Shown here in pieces: positions 33,104 to 44,110 of a stretch of 64,000 bases of DNA. Source of the stretch: Planococcus citri. Taxonomy: Eukaryota > Arthropoda > Insecta > Hemiptera > Pseudococcidae. The translations under genes were made by a program, and so were the position numbers. Each line of letters begins with the position of its first letter. Position 1 is the stretch's first letter. Where the stretch lies: the NCBI RefSeq assembly GCF_950023065.1, contig NC_088677.1:88437469-88501468 (forward strand). The letters run 5' to 3'. The notes beneath the pieces are model-generated. The model saw nothing but the letters and a program-made list of their open reading frames with translations. It was not told the origin of the DNA and made no database searches.

Positions 33104-34602
33104 CTCACAAAAGAACCTCTTGAGATGTCCGCCTCCAATTGAATTTGAACGGGACTGCGATTTTTGGAAAGAGCATATTCTAAAACCCCCAAATCCAAAT
33201 TTTCAGCTGCCCAAGTTCATTTTTCGATTTTTGGCGAATTTTTGAAAACCCAAAATTGACTATTTTGGTGATTTATGTTTTTTTTAAAAAAAGTATGTAC
33301 TTGATCAGTAAAAATGTTCAAAATAAGTCCTAAAACTGATATTACCCCCCCCCAATCCAAATTTCGCCATTTCCAGCCATTCTGGAGACTCCAGCGCAAT
33401 TTTTCAATTTCTCCAGAATTTTAAATTTGCTTTAGAAGACGTGAATATGAAGTTGGGCAGCTGAAAATCGAGTTGTGTGTCATACTCGACCTGTTTAACG
33501 AATTTGTCCACATTTCAGCCGATTCTGGAGGAGAAACCTCAAGAGTGGTTTTTTGACCAGCTTTTTTTTTCAAAATAAAAATAATACAAAAACCAAAAAT
33601 TTCCCGTTTACAAGAAAATTTTTGAAATTCGCGCGAATCGCAGTATTTTGTCATGAACTAATTCCACGAGGGCAAATGTCGCCGTTTCCAGCAATTCTGG
33701 AGCCTCCAGCGCGATTTTTCAATTTCTCCAGGGGCTCCAGAAAGGCTGGAAATGGGGAAATTCACCCTCGTGAGGTTAATTAATAGCAAAATACAGCGAT
33801 TCACGCAAATTTCAGAAATTTTCTCGCGAACGAGGAATTTTTGGTTTTTGGATTTTTTTATTTTGAAAAAAGCTGGTCAAAAAACCACTCTTGAGGTGTC
33901 CCCTCCAGAATCGGCTCAAATGTGGATAAATTCGTTAAACAGGTCGAGTATAACACACAACTCGATTTTTAGCTGCCCAACATCACATTAACGCCTTCTG
34001 GAGCAAATTAAAAATGCTGGAGAAATTAAAAAATGGCTCCGGAGGCTCCGGAATGGCTGGAAATGGCGAGATTCGCCCTCGTGGGGTTAGTTCATGACAA
34101 AATACTGCTATTCGTGCAAATTTCGAAAATTTTCTCGCAAACGGGAAATTTATGATTTTTGGATAGGTATTTTGTTTTGAAAAAAAGCTGGTCAAAAAAC
34201 CACTTTTGAGGTATCCCTCCCAAAACCGATTCAAATGTGGATAAACTTGTAAAACAGATCGAGTGTAACACACAAGTCGATTTTTAGCTGCCCAATTTCA
34301 TATTCACGCCTTCTGGAGCAAATTGAAAATTCTTAAGAAATTGAAAAATAGCGCTGGAGGCTCCAGAATGGCTGAAAATGGCGAAATTTGGATTTGAGGG
34401 GTTAATATCAGTTTTAGAGCTTATTTTGAACATTTTTACTGATCAAGTACGTACTTAAAAAAAAAAACATAAACCACCAAAGTAGTCAATTTTGGATTTT
34501 CAAAAATTCGCCAAAAATCGAAAAATGAACTTGGGCAGCTGAAAATGTGGATTTGGGGGTTTTAGAACATGCTCTGCGGACACCTCAAGAGGTTCCCTTG
34601 TC
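33104..34602. mobile_element. Foldback element family B, about 1.5 kb
   Basis: The outer arms (33,104-33,420 and about 34,335-34,602) are inverted copies sharing 'aacctcttgaggtgtccgc', 'gagcatgttctaaaaccccc', 'cagctgcccaagttcatttt' and 'tactgatcaagta'. Between them, one unit (about 33,421-33,735) is inverted relative to two direct units (about 33,740-34,045 and 34,046-34,330). Each unit carries 'agctggtcaaaaaaccactc', 'ctcgacctgtttaacgaatt' and the 'ctggaggctccag' palindrome. There is no coding capacity. The ends resemble family C. Confidence 0.75.
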
Positions 34603-34604
34603 AG

Positions 34605-36660
34605 CTCAGATTTTGAAAATATTCACAGGGTATCTTTAGGAGGCCAAAAAATAATTTTTGAACTGAAAACCCCTCCTCCCCTCTTCCCCTGCGAAAATCC
34701 TGTTATCACGCCAAAAATTCTATTCTTCACCACGTTGACCAAAAGTTTTGGAATCTCGGTGGTGTATAGGAGGGACCGGAGGCCAATCCATGAAATTTTT
34801 TCAATTTTTTCCCCAGTTTTCTAGCTAAAATTTCAAACTACTATTGCTCCATTTTTTCGCCAAAATCAAAGTAAGAACCCACGATTTTTCCTCGCAGGCT
34901 TCAGAAAATTGAGGTTCAAACACCCAAAAATTGCTTACAATACCTGGAAAATTTTGCGAATATAGAAAAGAAGAACAAAACCTCGATTTCCACTTCCTAT
35001 TTCTGAATTGTTATTCCTCCATCCGGATGAATCAATTTTTTAATCATTTCTTGGAATGAAACGAGACTTGGAAACAAATTACGGTGACCACTCGCAAAGA
35101 AAATTTCACAATATCGCAGCCCGAGATTCTTCTGTTTAGAATGATAATAAAGGTACAAAAATGGAATTTTTTCGCCGACGACGACGTTTGAACAAGTAAA
35201 CCGCACCAAAAAAAAAAAAAGAAAAAGGATTTCCACGAGGTATTTTTCTTCGCCGTTTCATCCGCTGTTCGCTGTTTTGAACACTTGCATACACATTTGA
35301 AAAAGATTTTATTCTCATAGTCGGATGTATACATACGTAGGATAGACCCCCGTAGCATTAGTTGATGGAAGAAGTAGAAGGTGGATTCTCATTCTCACTA
35401 AGAAAACATTATTCTCGTAGATATGGACGGATAGACGTTCTACGTGTTTTTTTTTGTTTTTTTTTTTTTTTACAAAAGAGATCGATAGGTATACCTGAGC
35501 TTTGGCTCGTCTCAAAAAAGGGCAAAAAACGTAACCCTGGTCGAAAACAACCCCGTTTGAAATACGCATGACCGCGATGGTAAACAACTCGCATATTTAG
35601 AATGCAATTTTTTCATCTGAAAAAATTTCGCATAGTTGTAAATAACTTGGTAGGTATTATAATAGGGAATGAAGTAAGTTTAGTTGCGAGAATTTTTCAG
35701 CAAGTTGGTATGTGTACATCATCGAAGCAACAGCAGCTTGTTCGAGAAAAAGGAATTATAATCGTCGACGATACGAGAAAACTTTTTCAATCGTCTTTTT
35801 TCACCATCAGCGATATTTTCACTATACAACGTATCGGTGGCGCGAATGTTTTGGTCAATTCAATCACAGCAGATATCGTGTGGCTCGTTCGTCGAGAAGT
35901 TCTACAGTAAATTACATCATCGAATTTGTACTTTTCGCCAGTAGTGCGGGATCGAATTTAACTCGGTTATCTAGAACGTTATATTATATCTATGTATTCG
36001 AGCACACGATATAGATGCTCCAACGATAGAAGAGTCGAACTCGAAATAACGTTATGAAATTTGAAACATTTGCGGTCTTATGGAAGGTGAAAACGATCGA
36101 GGGGTGAAGAGGGAGGAAGCCAAAACAGCCGACACGAGTGTATATACATACATTATTCGCACAGGTGATATCTGTACTCTTACAGTTCCCTCGCTCTTGT
36201 GCTTCAGGCCTTCAACTTTGGATAAAGGAAATACGAACTTTTTGCAAGGCGCCTTACAAAACCGAAAGGGTTTCGGTTTCCATTTCACATCGTCTCGTCA
36301 ATTAAATCGCAGCTTTCTCTTTACCGTATCAGCTACCATCGTCGATGTGTTCAATACAAAAAATCTTTCAAAGGCTTGATTTCGCAGAATTGTGCTATTT
36401 CAAAAAGGTGCAGCCAAATTGTATCAAATTACGCGGCAAAATTATCGAGATCTGATGCTTTGTGAAGGAGAAAAACAATATCAAAATTTTGTACGCGTTT
36501 GACGCTGAAATTTGGTTCAAAAGATCATCAAATGAGGACGATTTGGAATTGTGGAGGGGGGAGGGGAGGGATGACAGAAAATTCCTAGATTTTTAGATTC
36601 TGTGAGGGTTATAATGGTTTCAAGATTTGTCTCTGAAAAATTTTTCCAATAAAAATATTT
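34605..36660. other. No gene recognised
   Basis: ORFs of about 60-104 codons at 35.0-36.4 kb overlap on both strands and lack domains. An A-run lies at about 35,208-35,222 and a T-run at about 35,447-35,470. The 34.6-35.0 kb part is diffuse AT-rich text. Confidence 0.45.
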
Positions 36661-36713
36661 TCAATCTGCGTAGCAACATAGTATAGTTACCATTATTGTT
36701 GCAACATTGTATA

Positions 36714-36871
36714 TGTGACCGTCCGCGATAAAACCGACCATCCGTCGCAAAAAATCGAAAACGTTTTTTCGCCTATTTTTGGGCCTCAAATGGTTTAGGG
36801 AACAAAAATTCGCGAAAAAAAATTTTCGATTTTTTTGCGACGGATGGTCGGTTTTATCGCGGACGGTCACA
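36714..36871. mobile_element. Hairpin MITE inserted in the 5' LTR
   Basis: The element is about 156 bp with near-perfect inverted repeats of about 47 bp starting GTGACCGTCCGCGATAAAAC and including 'cgaccatccgtcgcaaaaaa' and 'tcgaaaa'. The corresponding 3' LTR lacks it, which proves insertion. TATA/TATAT on each side makes the target duplication ambiguous (TA or longer). The near-identity of the arms suggests a young insertion or strong palindrome. Confidence 0.85.
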
Positions 36872-36923
36872 TATAGTTCGTGAATAAACGTTGTGTTATA
36901 CAGGCTTGTTCGAGTTCCCACAG

Positions 36924-36940
36924 TGGCAACGAGGATGGGA
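36924..36940 (+). other. Candidate LTR-element primer binding site
   Basis: TGGCAACGAGGATGGGA lies one base after the 5' LTR end, the position of a tRNA primer binding site. The cognate tRNA was not determined. Confidence 0.4.
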
Positions 36941-37014
36941 TCAAAAGTGAATCTGCGAGCAATATTGAAGTCCAGCAGATCATTCGAAATCTACAATCAA
37001 CTAGCGATGCAAAT

Positions 37015-37960
37015 AGCTTATTTACAATTGACGACGGTGTAGCTTACAGAGGTCATTGAATTGTTATTCCTGAATCCCTTCAAAAAATCGCTCTCAATGA
37101 AGTCCACCATACGCACATTGGAGTAACAAAAATGAAGCAGCTGGCTCGGAAATACCTATATGTATTGGAAGAATATAGATAAGGATATCGAACGTATGGT
37201 GAGAGATTGCGAAAAATGCACCGCAGCTCAGAAAAGTCCTGCAAAAGCTCCGTTACATCTTTGGGATGAGCCTAGCAGCAATTGGCAGCTCATTCATAAC
37301 AATTATGCTGGTCCCTTTCAAGGGTATCATTTTCTAGTTGTTGTCGATGCAAAATCGAAATTGATGGAGGTAGGCTTCCAGAGAAATGCACCCTCTTCCA
37401 AATCTACGATTGAAATGTTGAATTCAGTATTTGCTCAAATTGGATTTCCCGAAATAATCGTTTCAGACAACGCTACTATTTTCACTAGCAAAACCATCTC
37501 AACATATTGTAAAAATCGAAGTATTTCCCAGAAATTCATCTCACCAGGTCATCCTGTTACCAATGGGCTAGCAGAGAGAAATATCCAAACTCTGAAGAAG
37601 CATTTATCTTCAGCAGACAACTTGCAGCCGATGAATGAAAAATTGCAACAAATTTTAATGCGTTATCGAGCAACTCTGTAGAAAAATGGAAAATCTCCAG
37701 CAGAATTATATCTTAATCGAAAATTATGTATTCAATTATATGCAATTTTTCTGGTGAAACCAGAACCAGTTACCAAATTGATTTTCAAAAGCACTCGCCA
37801 ATTTCAACTGGGAGATGGCGTTCAAGCTCAATATTATTCGAATAACAAATCTCAATGGTGTCTAGGAGAGATTGTTCAGAAGCTGGGAAATCTCCACTAC
37901 CTAGTTAAGTTCGATAGTGGTTATAAAATCAAGTGACACACCAATCAACTTCGACAAGGT
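37015..37960 (+). pseudogene. Integrase of a Ty3/gypsy-like element, inactivated
   Basis: The zinc-binding N-terminus is split. The first frame (from 37,015; TIDDGVAYRGH, stop, then ALNEVHHTHIGVTKMKQLA) gives the two histidines. After a frameshift near 37,158, CEKC gives the two cysteines. The catalytic core follows from 37,160: HNNYAGPF has Asn where the first catalytic Asp is expected, IVSDNATIFTS holds the second Asp, and NGLAERNIQTLKK holds the Glu. In-frame stops at 37,679 (before GKSPAELYLNRK) and 37,934 (before HTNQLRQG) cut the C-terminal domain (FQLGDGVQAQYY, CLGEIVQKLGNLHYLVKF). The protein would insert element cDNA, but this copy cannot. Confidence 0.9.
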
Positions 37961-38253
37961 TTGCAAAAAGTAGCATTCGCTCCTGAAACACCTGTACCTG
38001 AAGTAGTTGAGCCTCATCAAATGCGGAAAACGCCGGGGACTCTGTTACAAGTAATTTTATCATAGAATACTTCAACAGCAGATACAGTAACAAGCATGGC
38101 ATCCGCCAATCATGAGCCAACTATCTTTGAAACAGCGCAAGAAGCCATAATATCTGAACAATTACATTCAATAATTTGTACATATTTTTTTCAATTATTT
38201 TTCTATTGTTTATTTTTATTCTATTCAATTATCAATTTTTGAAATTTTTGCGC

Positions 38254-38263
38254 AAGGGGAGAC
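38254..38263 (+). other. Polypurine tract of the LTR element
   Basis: AAGGGGAGAC sits immediately before the TG of the 3' LTR, as expected for the plus-strand primer. Confidence 0.6.
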
Positions 38264-38394
38264 TGTAGTATCAGTAAATCCCCCACCTATTCGATTGTTA
38301 TCTACGTACATCGTAGCAACATAGTATAGTTACCATTATTGTTGTAAGTTTGTGAATAAACGTTGTGTTATACAAGCATGTTTGAGTTCGTACA
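38264..38394 (+). repeat. 3' LTR, 131 bp
   Basis: It begins TGTAGTATCAG and ends GTACA. It matches the 5' LTR from 'cgtagcaacatag' onward and lacks the MITE. It contains GAATAAA, a possible polyadenylation signal. Confidence 0.75.
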
Positions 38395-38399
38395 AGTAC

Positions 38400-39000
38400 T
38401 TTTCGAACTAATTTTCAAATTGCCTTGTCTAAAAAAAAAAAAATGCAATCTTCGTTGATCAGAAGATTTTTCTGATCTCAAGACTTCCATATTTCTAGAT
38501 TTCTCTAAAAATAATTTCTCTAAGGATTTTGAATCTGTTTTATTTTTCAAAAGCCACAATTTGAAGATTTTTTAATTAGAATATTTCAAGATTTTTCTTT
38601 TATTATTTTTTGTTTCAAAAATTTCTTCATCCCTTCAATTTTGAGGTGGGTTTTAAAATCTCTACAATATTTTTGAAGATCATTTTCACACGATCACGTC
38701 TTGGAGTGTGTAGATTTTCATTGCTAAAAAGTTTGAAAATGTTTCCTCTCAAGTTCTTTAATAAAGATTTTTCTCAAGATCTGTTTCTCTCTCAATGTTT
38801 TTTTTGACTTGAGATTTTTTTATCGCAAGATTTCGTTTCCATGTCTCAAGATTTCTATATTTTTATGCTCGAAGGTTTCAAAATTTTTTTCTCTCATAAT
38901 AATTTTTTGATCTTGACATTTATCTCGAAATGTTTTGTCTTGAGATTTCTTTGGTCTTGGGATTTTGATTTCACCCACATTTCAAACGTTACCTATAACT
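38400..39000. repeat. Degenerate 'tctcaagatttct' repeats
   Basis: Words such as 'ttctcaagatttct' and 'tcttgagatttctttg' recur irregularly in T-rich text. It is an old tandem array without coding content. Confidence 0.35.
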
Positions 39001-40730
39001 GAATAGCAAATGACCCTTGGTAGGCTTCAAGCAAAAATAATTAGATGAAACTGGTAACCTTGACTCGATTTTTTCTTCAGCTTTCGAACTTCGAGTCAAG
39101 GCTATTCCTTTATTTTCTCATCGCATAAATTTCATGCCCAAAACAGCGATCGCTTCAAAAAATAATTTTGAAATGGATGAAAACGCGTTTTTTATTCTTC
39201 ATCGTTGTATACTCGACTATATACTTGACTCATCAAAGCAATCGTTCAATTTTCAGTTCGAATTGACGTTCTCTGTTCTCATTTCTCTCACTAACGTATA
39301 ATCTGTTTTTTTTCTTTTTTTTTTTTTTTTTTCGTTTCCTATTTTTCAATAAGCTTGCTCGAACAGAAAACGAAAATTGGTGGAAAAAAAATAGAGAAAA
39401 GCGCGCTTTGTTAATTTTCATAAAAAGATGCGTTATTTGTACCAGTGAAGGGAATTCTTTCGTACCAGATTTTCCTTTGTATCAGCAAAGGTTTAGATAA
39501 ATCGACGATGAAAAGATTTTCTGTTTTTTTTCCTTCTTCTTCTTCATTCTCTTCTACCATATTTTTCTTTCCTCTTTTCTCAAAAAGGTAGTCTTTGTAC
39601 TGTTGCTTTTCGTAAGGTACCTACTGTACGATTTATTTGACGTTTATATGTATAATTGTATACATACCTACGTGTGTCTTTGGTACACGCGAGAATATAT
39701 TCTCTCAGATCTATGGCGTGTTCGTATATTACATTAGTAATATATAAGTATACGAGTAATTTGGAAAAGAATTCTTCTCAAATTCGCTCGTTTCTTGCCA
39801 CTTTTTTCAAAACGAAGAAGCGTAACTCGTTCAAAGTTTAATTAGGATAGGTATTTAAATTAAACACGTGATCTCGATGTATACGTAATATTAATAATTA
39901 TAAATGAGCGAGAAATATTCGAACTCAAAATTAAAATTTACGACCGTTGTTGGTCGTACGCTATTAGAAAAACAAAAAAAAAAACGAAAGAAAATGATTA
40001 CAAAGTAAATAAACGACGATGTGAATTATAATAATGAAATTTTCGAAGAAAGGCGAAGTGAGTAAGGAATGGAGTAAGGGACACCCGCTCGTTTTATTTT
40101 CATCACTATTCTAAAATTAATATTTTTTGAAAATGACGACTACGCGAACCTGAACTGTGACGACTGAAAAAATAATCTCGACGTAGGCAGAGGTACGACA
40201 AACTAATTTCGCACTCGTAGTCGTCACAGTCTCAGCAACATAATTAAAACGTAATTAAAATTTTCGCAAATAAAGAAATGGATTTCATTTTATGTAAAGC
40301 GAAACGAATTCTAAATTAACCTTGAAGGCACGGCCAACTGATCAGAAAAAAGGTCAGTCAGAATCTCCCTTTTATTTTCAACGTTAGGTTTGGCCTACAA
40401 TGATTCAAAAAACATGAAATGAAGAGAAGTATCAGCTATATTTGCTTGAAAAAGAAACAATAATCTCACTTTTGATGTATGGGACAGGAAAAAATATCAC
40501 ACCAATAAATTCAAGAGATTCCTCGAACAAAATTCGGGGAGGGGGGATCTTGTAGGATTAACTTTGCTATGAAAATTGACTGGAAAAATTGTGGATTTTT
40601 CACACTATACAGAAGTAAACTTCATATGGGTGTTTAAACATAATGTAGATGAGAATATTGCCAGTAACATAACATTGTAATGCGGTAAAGGTAGGCACTT
40701 TCTTGGTGACGCAGTAACGACGTATTGAAT
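39001..40730. other. No gene recognised
   Basis: The stretch is AT-rich with a long T-run (about 39,307-39,331) and A-rich stretches. Only short ORFs without domains are present. Confidence 0.45.
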
Positions 40731-40747
40731 TGTCAACAAATACATAC

Positions 40748-41008
40748 TCGCAACATTTTAAAGGCTTGGTGCGATTCGACGTCGATTATCCGTGCCAAGT
40801 CGGTCACAGATACTTCATTTTTTGTCAGTAAAAAATGAAAAAAAATAAAAAAATCGATATCATTGACGATGAATAAGTACTTGAGAATATATTTATACTC
40901 GTCCATCGTACACAAACCGGGCGCTTTGTGTTTATTTTCAACACTTTTGAGGCCTGGTGTATTTTCTTTCAATAGAAAAGTGAGCAAATCTTTTTCTGGG
41001 TACATATA
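40748..41008 (-). CDS. Candidate internal exon, unknown protein
   Basis: On the minus strand a pyrimidine-rich stretch ending CTATCTTAG precedes an open block of exactly 87 codons that ends at CGA|GTATGT, a donor-like site. Both ends fall on codon boundaries (phase 0). The encoded text includes MYPEKDLLTFLLKE, APGLCTMDEYKYILKYLF and EVSVTDLARIIDVESHQAFK, with a low-complexity Phe-rich middle. No family was recognised. A second open frame overlaps upstream (41,237-40,938; GKLRFTSNSGNLRVTREYV) and could belong to a neighbouring exon. Open blocks of this length also occur by chance in this window. Confidence 0.22.
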
Positions 41009-41240
41009 CTAAGATAGGTGAGTAGCAACAGTTGTCTATGTCTACATCAGAAGAATCAAGTGATTTACGAGGTTGAGAGCGTGGTACGTATTCTCTAGTT
41101 ACTCGTAAATTCCCTGAATTTGATGTAAATCGTAATTTCCCATTTGCTAGAGGCTTTAGATCTGCTAAAAACGATCCCAAACTGCTTCGAATCAATGTAC
41201 AAGAGGAGGAGAAGGGAGCCAAAAATAGTGCGTTCAAATT

Positions 41241-41530
41241 TCAGCTCCCTACTTCAATCGGATAAAATTGAATTTTTCTCGTCTTTAGCCCAAATTCGAT
41301 TCAGAGGTTGAGCTCAATTTTTTTTCAAACAAAAAAAAATAACAAAAAACACGTGACTTTGGTACTTAAAAAGTAAGTAACCAAAAAAGCGAAAAAACGA
41401 GAGCAGAACATCAGAATAAGAATGAAAAAAAAAATGCATTAATAAAAAACATTACAAAGTAAAATGTTTTGCTTTTCAATTCAAAAACTATACTATTTCT
41501 CAATTTTTTTTTTTATAAAAAAACAGACTG
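41241..41530. other. No gene recognised
   Basis: A-rich text containing 'aaaaagtaagtaaccaaaaa', similar to text at 11.86 kb, lies between the candidate exon and the next repeat tract. Confidence 0.4.
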
Positions 41531-41534
41531 GTAA

Positions 41535-42610
41535 TTGGAAGAAATGAAACTTTGAAGAAAGGGCTTTTTGGTAATTTCTGACAAAAAAACCAAACTTCTG
41601 AAAGTTTTTTGGAAAAATGTGACTTTTTGAAACTTTTTACAAAAATGTGACAATTTCTAGCAATTTTGCTAAAAAGCAAGAATTTTACAAGACTTGAAAA
41701 ACAGTAAAAAGCAGAACTATCCGAAAATTATTTGCGAAGAGATATACTTTTTGGCACTTCGCGTCAAAAAAAATGAGACTTTTGGGTAATTTTTGAAAAA
41801 AAGTAAAAATGTTTAGAATTTGACAATTTTAGTAAAAAGTAGAAATTTTTAGAATTTACTGGCAAAAAAATGAACATTTTTTCGAAATTTCTGTAGGAAA
41901 AAGGAGTTATTTTTTGGCATCGTTATGATAAAAAAAACTATAGATTTTGTGGTACTTTTTGGCAATTTAAAAAAAAATCAAGACTCCCAATTTTGCTATA
42001 AAAAAAGGAGCATTTCTATAAATTTTTGGCCAAAGCAAGACTCTTGACAATTTTAGCAATTATTCGACAAATAAATTACTCAGTTGCGTCGCCCATTTTT
42101 ATCCAAAAATTGAGACTTTTTCATGATTTTTTGGCAAACAAGTGAACATTCTGGGTAATTTTAGGAGAAAAATTAACATAAAACATTTCTGAAGAATGTT
42201 TTGCAAGAAAAAAACGACAAATTTTTGACAATTTTTGAAATAATTTTAGCAAACAGCAGGAATTTTTGGGAAAAATACTTTAAGGCAATTTCTGGCAAAC
42301 ATGCGAGGCTTTTGGGCAATTTTCTGGAAAAGGTGAGATTTTTCAAAAATGTAGCTAAAAAGCTAGAATTTAAGATAGTCTGGACAAGAATTGGGATTTT
42401 TTACGGTTCTGGCCAAAAATTGTACTTTTCTGCAATTTTGGTCGAAAAATCCAAGTTTTTTAAATTTTTACCCAATACCCAAAAAACGAAACTTATGAGT
42501 AATTTTTGGAGTTTTTTGCAAAAAAGAAGACAACTTTTATCAAGAAACGAGACTATTTGGCAATTTTGACAAAAAAAGAAATCGTTTCATACTTTTGGTA
42601 TGTTCGACCA
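41535..42610. repeat. Degenerate 'ggcaatttttgacaa' repeats, longest tract
   Basis: About 1 kb of units mix 'tttttggcaatttctgacaa', 'aaaatgagacttttgggtaa' and 'ttttagcaaaaag'. Same type as 3.7-4.5 kb. The plus-strand ORF at 42.2-42.57 kb is a repeat artefact. Confidence 0.6.
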
Positions 42611-43200
42611 GAATTTTGAGGTCTCTTAAACACTTCCTCCCCCCCTTGTTTTGCAAATCCCATCACGAGAAGTTGAATGTGTACCTAGTTGTACCTAAAT
42701 ATCATATAAAAATGCACGATTTCTGGATATTTTTGTGAATTTTTCAGATCACCCTCCGAAATTTTGCCAGCCTTTGGAAACTGCAGAGCATTCAAAAGAA
42801 TGTCAACTTTCATCGCTCCACTGAACAAAAAAAATGATTTATTTTTTCGCTTTCACTTCGAATAATATTTTTCCTCTTATAACTACGTACAATCCTGTTA
42901 AGCAATCGTTTTCTCGCGGGGAAATCACAAAGGAGAAAGGGGATTACCAACCAGAGAAAATTTCAAGAGACTGTAGCGTCCTAAATATATAAATATTTAC
43001 CTTTTTCGATTGGTCGTTCAGTTGACCCAATAAAGCTTCCTGTATGACAGCAGTTTGCGGACAAGTAGGAACCTATACGAGTACCCACGATGATGAAAAG
43101 TATTGTGCTTTGAGTTTGGTAAAGGCAGACAGACCCAGGCATACAGTTTACGATTGAATATAAGCAATAGTAAACACACTAAGCGATAAATAAACTCTAA
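42611..43200. other. No gene recognised
   Basis: Unremarkable AT-rich DNA lies between the repeat tract and the next TIR element. Confidence 0.45.
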
Positions 43201-43689
43201 ACATATGAAGGGTGGTTTTCCAAAACGCATTAAGTCCATTTTTTTCGAAATTGATTTTTTCGCGCCATTTGGTTAGTGACGTCAGGACACATCATCTGAG
43301 ACGCATACCTACCTAAAATACCTATTTTATCCATGTTCTTTCCAGCTTTTTGTGAAATTGTTGAAATGCGCTTGATTTTCCAAAACGCATTAAGTCCATG
43401 TTTTTTAACACTTGTAGAATCGCTTGTTCCCATACGAACTGATTTTTAAAATTTTATAGTATGTTGTATATGTGCATCCTTAGGAAGTATCGCCACAGAA
43501 ATTTTCAACCCCCTCCCCCCCATATTTACCCCTCAAAAATGACGTTTTCAGTTTTTTAACTTATTTTATGGTATTTAACAATGACGATTGCGAGGTACAT
43601 TTTAGAAACACCTTTTTTGGACGTATTTTTGACCCAATACCTTTTTCGAAATTTTTGCGGTGGTGCGCCATGTTAGAAAATTGGGAAAT

Positions 43690-43719
43690 GTGTGTGTGTG
43701 TGTGTGTGTGGGGGGGGGG
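43690..43719. repeat. (TG)n plus G-run
   Basis: About nine TG units are followed by a run of ten Gs. It lies inside the 43.2-44.8 kb TIR element. Confidence 0.9.
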
Positions 43720-43759
43720 TGAAATGGGAATTTTGGGGAAAATGACTATCAACGAGTAG

Positions 43760-44110
43760 GGTGTCGTTTTCTTATGATTCGATATCGCTGAGCACGAATA
43801 TGACGTTAGATTTTGTTTTACACCCCCACAGCCCCTCCGGAGCCCTCAGCCCCCACCTCAATTTTCACTATTTTGGGAATGAAGTTACTTTGATGACGTT
43901 GGTGTCATTGTCTTATAATTCGATACCACTGAGCATGAATATGGCGTCAAATTTTCTCCTACACTGAAACTGCCCCTCCGGAGCCCTCAGCCCCCTCCTG
44001 AATTTCTATTAATTTTTGAAATAAAGTTATGTACTTTGATGAATTGTGGTGTCGTTTTCGTTGTTTTCTTATGATTCGATACTCACTTAGCCCTCTCCTA
44101 AATTTCCACC
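43760..44110. repeat. Tandem array, about 141-147 bp units
   Basis: Copies begin at 43,760, 43,901 and 44,048 with 'ggtgtcgttttcttatgatt' or close variants. They share 'tgagcacgaatatg' and 'cccctccggagccctcagcc'. The third is partial. A short inverted piece lies at about 44,167-44,200. Confidence 0.75.

Larger units (their letters stand above)
36669..38394 (+). mobile_element. Ty3/gypsy-like LTR retrotransposon remnant
   Basis: The direct terminal repeats share 'cgtagcaacatagtatagtt', 'accattattgttg' and 'gaataaacgttgtgttatac'. The 3' LTR is complete (38,264-38,394, TGTAG...GTACA, 131 bp). The 5' LTR lacks about its first 50 bp and is interrupted by a hairpin MITE. A candidate primer site (TGGCAACGAGGATGGGA) follows the 5' LTR, and a purine tract (AAGGGGAGAC) precedes the 3' LTR. 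Gag, protease, RT and RNase H are gone, and only integrase remains between the LTRs. It is a deletion derivative. Confidence 0.85.
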
